Of a DNA stretch of 9,154 nucleotides, positions 5,771 to 9,154 are shown piece by piece. The stretch comes from Chloroflexota bacterium. Its GTDB lineage: Bacteria; Chloroflexota; Chloroflexia; Chloroflexales; Kallotenuaceae. Under the pieces are notes generated by a model. That model was given only the letters and a program-made list of their open reading frames with translations, did not search any database and was not told the DNA's origin. Location of the stretch: assembly GCA_019240175.1 (NCBI GenBank), contig JAFAYS010001203.1:1-9154 (forward strand). Reading direction: 5' to 3'. The translations under genes were made by a program, and so were the position numbers. Position 1 is the stretch's first letter. Every line of letters begins with the position of its first letter.

Positions 5771-8700
5771 GCACCGTCGGCCAGAAGGAAATCCTAACGC
5801 AGCAGCATGTGATTCAACGCTTCCAGCATGAGCTGGGCTATACCTACCTGGGCAACTGGAAGGATCGCGCAAGCAACAGCAACGTCGAGGAGAGCTTGCT
5901 CACCAACTGGCTCAAACGCCAGGGCCACAATGACAAGATCATCACTAAGGTGCTCTACGAACTGGGCAAAGCGAATGCGCTCGGCGGTAGCAAGACGCTC
6001 TACGAGGCGAACCGTGAGGTCTATAGCCTGCTGCGCTACGGTGTCAAGATCCGGCCCGATGTGGGCGAGCAGCACATCACGGTCTGGCTGATCGACTGGA
6101 AGAACGTCGCGAACAACGATTTTGCCATCGCCGAGGAGGTCACGATTGCTGGGGAGAACACGAAACGACCCGACATCGTGCTCTACGTCAATGGCATTGC
6201 CCTTGGTGTATTGGAGCTGAAGCGCTCGACCGTATCCGTAGCCCAGGGTATTCGCCAGAACCTCGACAACCAGAAGAAGACATTCATCCGGCCCTTCTTC
6301 ACCACGATCCAGCTCGTAATGGCTGGCAACGACACCGAAGGATTGCGCTATGGTGTCATTGAGACCCGCGAGAAGTATTACCTGACGTGGAAGGAACCCA
6401 GTTCGGTTGAGAATCCCCTCGACCGAGTCCTTACGCAGCTCTGCCATAAGGAGCGGCTGCTCGAAATCGTCCATGACTTCATCGTCTTCGATGCCGGCAC
6501 CAAGAAAACCTGTCGCCACAACCAGTATTTCGGCGTTCGAGCAGCTCAGGAACATGTGAAACGTCGTGAGGGCGGGATTATCTGGCACACACAGGGCAGC
6601 GGTAAGAGCCTGACAATGGTCTGGCTCGCGAAATGGATTCGTGAACATGTATCAAACGCTCGCGTCCTGCTGATCACTGACCGCACCGAACTCGACGAGC
6701 AGATCGAAAGCGTTTTCAAGGGGGTTAACGAGGCCATCTACCGCACCAAGAGCGGTGCCGACCTTGTTCGCGTCCTCAACACGGGCGACGAGTGGCTGGT
6801 TTGTTCGCTGATCCATAAATTCGGCAGGAGCGAGGAAGGCGACATCGATGCCTACCTCCAGGACATCCAGCGCCACCTGCCCAAAGGTTTTTATCCAAAA
6901 GGTGAGATCTTCGTTTTCGTCGATGAGTGCCACCGTACCCAGTCTGGCAAGCTGCACCAGGACATGAAAGCGCTGCTGCCGGGAGCCATGCTGATTGGTT
7001 TCACCGGCACGCCATTATTGAAGCAAGACAAGCAGAAGAGCATCGAAGTGTTCGGGCCATACATCCATACCTATAAGTATGATGAGGCTGTGCGCGACGG
7101 TGTTGTGCTGGATCTGCGCTACGAGGCCCGCGACATCGACCAGAACATTACGTCCCAGGCTAAAATCGACCAGTGGTTCGAGGCCAAGACGAAGGGTCTC
7201 ACCGACGTTGCCAAAGCGCAGCTCAAGCAGCGCTGGGGCACCATGCAGAAGGTTCTCAGCGCACGGGATCGGCTTGAAAAGATCGTCGCGGACATCGTGC
7301 TGGACATGGAGACGCGGGACCGGCTCGTAAGTGGACGAGGTAACGCACTGCTGGTCTCAGGCAGTATCTACTCGGCGTGTCGGTTCTTCGAGCTGTTCCA
7401 GCAGACCGACCTAGCAGGTAAATGCGCGATCATCACCTCCTACAAACCATCGCCTGCTGACATCAAGGGCGAGGAAAGCGGCGAAGGGCTGACCGAAAAG
7501 CTGCGGCAGTACGAGATCTACCGCAAGATGCTGGCGGCCCACTTCGACGAGCCTGAAGAAACGGCGATGTACAAGGTCGAGCAGTTTGAGCAGGAGGTCA
7601 AGCAGCGCTTCATCGACCAGCCTGGCCAGATGAAGCTGCTGATCGTCGTAGATAAGCTGTTGACCGGCTTCGATGCTCCACCCGCGACCTATCTCTACAT
7701 CGATAAGCAGATGCACGACCACGGCCTGTTTCAGGCCATCTGCCGCGTCAACCGCCTTGATGATGAAGACAAAGAATACGGCTACATCATTGACTACAAG
7801 GATCTGTTCAAGTCGTTGGCGCGATCAATTCAAGATTACACAGGCGAGGCGTTCGGCGGCTACGATCATGACGACGTGGCTGGTCTGTTAAAGGATCGGC
7901 TGCAGAAAGGTCGAGAACGGCTCGAAGAGGCCCGCGAGTCGATCAAGGCGCTGTGCGAGCCAGTCGAGCCACCACGCGACACAGCAGCCTATCTCCACTA
8001 CTTCCGTGGTCCCAGCGATGATGAAGCGGCTTTGAAAGACAATGAGCCAAAGCGTCTGGCACTCTACAAGCTGGCTGGAGCGTTTCTGCGTGCTTACGCC
8101 AATCTGGCTAACGAGATGAACGACGCCGGATACTCCGACGCAGAGGCGCAGGAAATCAAGGCCGAGGTCGATCACTACGAGAAAGTGCGGCAAGAGGTGA
8201 AGCTCGCCAGCCGCGACTACATTGATATGAAAATGTACGAGCCCGCCATGCGTCACCTCCTGGACACATACATCCACGCCGAGGAAAGCGAGAAACTCTC
8301 GGCCTTCGACGACATGACGCTGGTGGAGTTGATTGTCGAGCGCGGTGAAGCTGCCGTCGATTCGTTGCCGGAGGGCATCCGCGCGAATCCAGAAGCGATG
8401 GCTGAGACGATCGAGAACAATGTGCGCCGGCTGATCATTGACGAGATGGCCGTCAACCCAATCTACTACGAGCGAATGTCAGAGTTGCTCGACGCCCTGA
8501 TTCAAGCCCGAAAGCAGCAAGCCCTGGACTACAAGGCGTACCTTGCAAAGATCGTTGAGGTGGCGAAGCAGGTGCGTAAGCCGGAAATGCAGTCAATCTA
8601 TCCTGCAAGCATGAATACCCCTGCGTTGCGAGCCCTGTATGACAACCTCAAGCAGTATGCAGAAACAGGCACGCACGAGAATCCAGCAAGCTACAACGGC

Positions 8701-8898
8701 GTTATCCCTGAGGATGCAACGGCGAGCTTAGCTACTGCTGTGGATCGTGCTATCCGTAATGTGAAGAAAGCCGATTGGCGTGGGAATCGGCTCAAAGAGC
8801 GCGAAGTCCGTATCGCGATCAAATCAGTCATTGGCAATGATGATACGCAGGTGAATGCGATCTTTGACATGGTGAGGAGCCGGCAGCGTGACTACTAA
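5767..8898 (+). CDS. hsdR: Type I R-M restriction subunit HsdR
   Basis: Motor and nuclease subunit. It uses ATP to translocate DNA toward the HsdMS complex bound at an unmethylated target and cuts at a distance. The N-terminal nuclease domain has a PD-(D/E)xK site with D136 (in RPD), E150 and K152 (in ELK). The SF2 helicase core shows Walker A HTQGSGKS (274-281), Walker B DECH (386-389), motif III GFTGTPL (411-417), motif V-like DKLLTGFDAP (629-638) and motif VI around CRVNR (659-663). A helical C-terminal region (about 700-1043) completes the protein and would contact HsdM. All key residues are present and the length of 1043 residues is full, so it should be active. It starts in a 4-bp ATGA overlap with hsdS, which suggests translational coupling that keeps nuclease synthesis behind methyltransferase and specificity subunits. 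Confidence 0.97.
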   Translation: MSTVGQKEILTQQHVIQRFQHELGYTYLGNWKDRASNSNVEESLLTNWLKRQGHNDKIITKVLYELGKANALGGSKTLYEANREVYSLLRYGVKIRPDVGEQHITVWLIDWKNVANNDFAIAEEVTIAGENTKRPDIVLYVNGIALGVLELKRSTVSVAQGIRQNLDNQKKTFIRPFFTTIQLVMAGNDTEGLRYGVIETREKYYLTWKEPSSVENPLDRVLTQLCHKERLLEIVHDFIVFDAGTKKTCRHNQYFGVRAAQEHVKRREGGIIWHTQGSGKSLTMVWLAKWIREHVSNARVLLITDRTELDEQIESVFKGVNEAIYRTKSGADLVRVLNTGDEWLVCSLIHKFGRSEEGDIDAYLQDIQRHLPKGFYPKGEIFVFVDECHRTQSGKLHQDMKALLPGAMLIGFTGTPLLKQDKQKSIEVFGPYIHTYKYDEAVRDGVVLDLRYEARDIDQNITSQAKIDQWFEAKTKGLTDVAKAQLKQRWGTMQKVLSARDRLEKIVADIVLDMETRDRLVSGRGNALLVSGSIYSACRFFELFQQTDLAGKCAIITSYKPSPADIKGEESGEGLTEKLRQYEIYRKMLAAHFDEPEETAMYKVEQFEQEVKQRFIDQPGQMKLLIVVDKLLTGFDAPPATYLYIDKQMHDHGLFQAICRVNRLDDEDKEYGYIIDYKDLFKSLARSIQDYTGEAFGGYDHDDVAGLLKDRLQKGRERLEEARESIKALCEPVEPPRDTAAYLHYFRGPSDDEAALKDNEPKRLALYKLAGAFLRAYANLANEMNDAGYSDAEAQEIKAEVDHYEKVRQEVKLASRDYIDMKMYEPAMRHLLDTYIHAEESEKLSAFDDMTLVELIVERGEAAVDSLPEGIRANPEAMAETIENNVRRLIIDEMAVNPIYYERMSELLDALIQARKQQALDYKAYLAKIVEVAKQVRKPEMQSIYPASMNTPALRALYDNLKQYAETGTHENPASYNGVIPEDATASLATAVDRAIRNVKKADWRGNRLKEREVRIAIKSVIGNDDTQVNAIFDMVRSRQRDY
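8874..8879 (+). promoter_or_regulatory. Ribosome binding site for the peptidase gene
   Basis: GAGGAG lies 8 nt before a GTG codon at 8888 and sits inside the end of hsdR. It is the main local reason for choosing the GTG start of the overlapping downstream gene. Confidence 0.6.
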
Positions 8899-9154
8899 AC
8901 GGCACCAAATCGATGTCGGTGGCATCCCTGTGGAGGTCGTCTGGAAGGACATCAAGAACCTGCACCTGGGAGTCTATCCTCCTGATGGCCGAGTGCGCGT
9001 TGCTGTTCCGCTACGCCTGGCCGATGAAGATGTGCGCCTCGCCGTTATTTCCCGATTACCCTGGATTCGCCGACAGCAGGATAGTTTTGAACGCCAGGAT
9101 CGGCAGTCGCAGCGAGAGATGATCACAGGCGAGAGCCACTATGTACAAGGACGA
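8888..9154 (+). CDS. YgjP-like (DUF45) zinc metallopeptidase, 5' part only
   Basis: The frame from GTG 8888 is open for 89 codons to the window edge and has no stop, so the gene is cut by the window. The protein starts VTTKRHQIDVGG and has the N-terminal pattern of the YgjP/DUF45 metallopeptidases: a beta-rich start, then VYPPDGRVRVAVP (about residues 29-41), WIRRQQ (about 62-67) and GESHYVQGR (81-89). The zinc-binding HExxH motif would lie beyond the edge and cannot be checked. Members of this family are often found next to hsdR in Type I R-M operons; their role there is not established. The start overlaps the hsdR end by 11 bp, which points to co-expression. A competing frame at 8913-9122 is a shadow without family resemblance. 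Confidence 0.8.
   Translation, partial: MTTKRHQIDVGGIPVEVVWKDIKNLHLGVYPPDGRVRVAVPLRLADEDVRLAVISRLPWIRRQQDSFERQDRQSQREMITGESHYVQGR

Noticed and set aside
5794..6648. 284-codon reverse-strand reading frame opposite hsdR
   Set aside because: It is antisense to a region with clear nuclease and helicase motifs, has no recognisable domain, and is the kind of long shadow frame expected opposite GC-rich coding DNA.
8913..9122. 69-codon + strand frame after hsdR
   Set aside because: It is out of frame with the YgjP-like protein starting at 8888, which has a ribosome site, family motifs and stays open to the window edge.

Overview
The window is a bacterial defence locus: a complete Type I restriction-modification (R-M) operon, hsdM-hsdS-hsdR, all on the + strand. 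It is preceded by a tyrosine recombinase on the same strand and followed, by an overlapping start, by the first 89 codons of a YgjP-like (DUF45/SprT-like) metallopeptidase that runs off the right edge. No rRNA, tRNA, CRISPR array or insertion sequence was seen. The host cannot be fixed from the sequence alone. The moderate-to-high GC of the housekeeping-like parts and the style of the recombinase would fit a Chloroflexota-type bacterium, but this is only a low-confidence impression.

Layout. Positions 1-188 are non-coding. They hold four good copies and one weaker copy of an 11-bp motif, consensus ANGTCGGATAA. Two copies form an inverted pair around a 6-bp centre (38-65), the geometry of an Xer/dif-type recombination core. 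Another sits inside the spacer of a good promoter (TTGACA, 17 bp, TAGCAT) for the recombinase gene. The recombinase (189-1196) has the full R-K-H-R-H-Y catalytic set. A 123-bp gap (1197-1319) follows, with a perfect 8-bp stem-loop and no convincing promoter. Then come hsdM (1320-3788), hsdS (3779-5770, 10-bp overlap), hsdR (5767-8898, ATGA overlap) and the partial peptidase (8888 onward, 11-bp overlap).

How the genes work together. HsdS carries two target recognition domains (TRDs) and sets the DNA sequence recognised. HsdM is the N6-adenine methyltransferase, and HsdR is the nuclease-translocase that cuts unmodified DNA. The chain of overlaps suggests one translationally coupled operon. In it HsdR is made only after HsdM and HsdS, and the peptidase is co-expressed with HsdR. 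The recombinase looks like a separate transcription unit and may have carried the cassette in, or may belong to a defence island.

Most notable points: (1) the ANGTCGGATAA array upstream of the recombinase; (2) an unusual HsdS of 663 aa with a C-terminal extension of about 210 residues that weakly resembles Panacea/SocA-type domains; (3) a second TRD that is much more AT-rich (38% GC over 4561-4920) than its surroundings, flanked by near-identical direct repeats exactly 651 bp apart, which suggests recent TRD exchange; (4) a long HsdM (822 aa) with an extra C-terminal region of about 350 residues.
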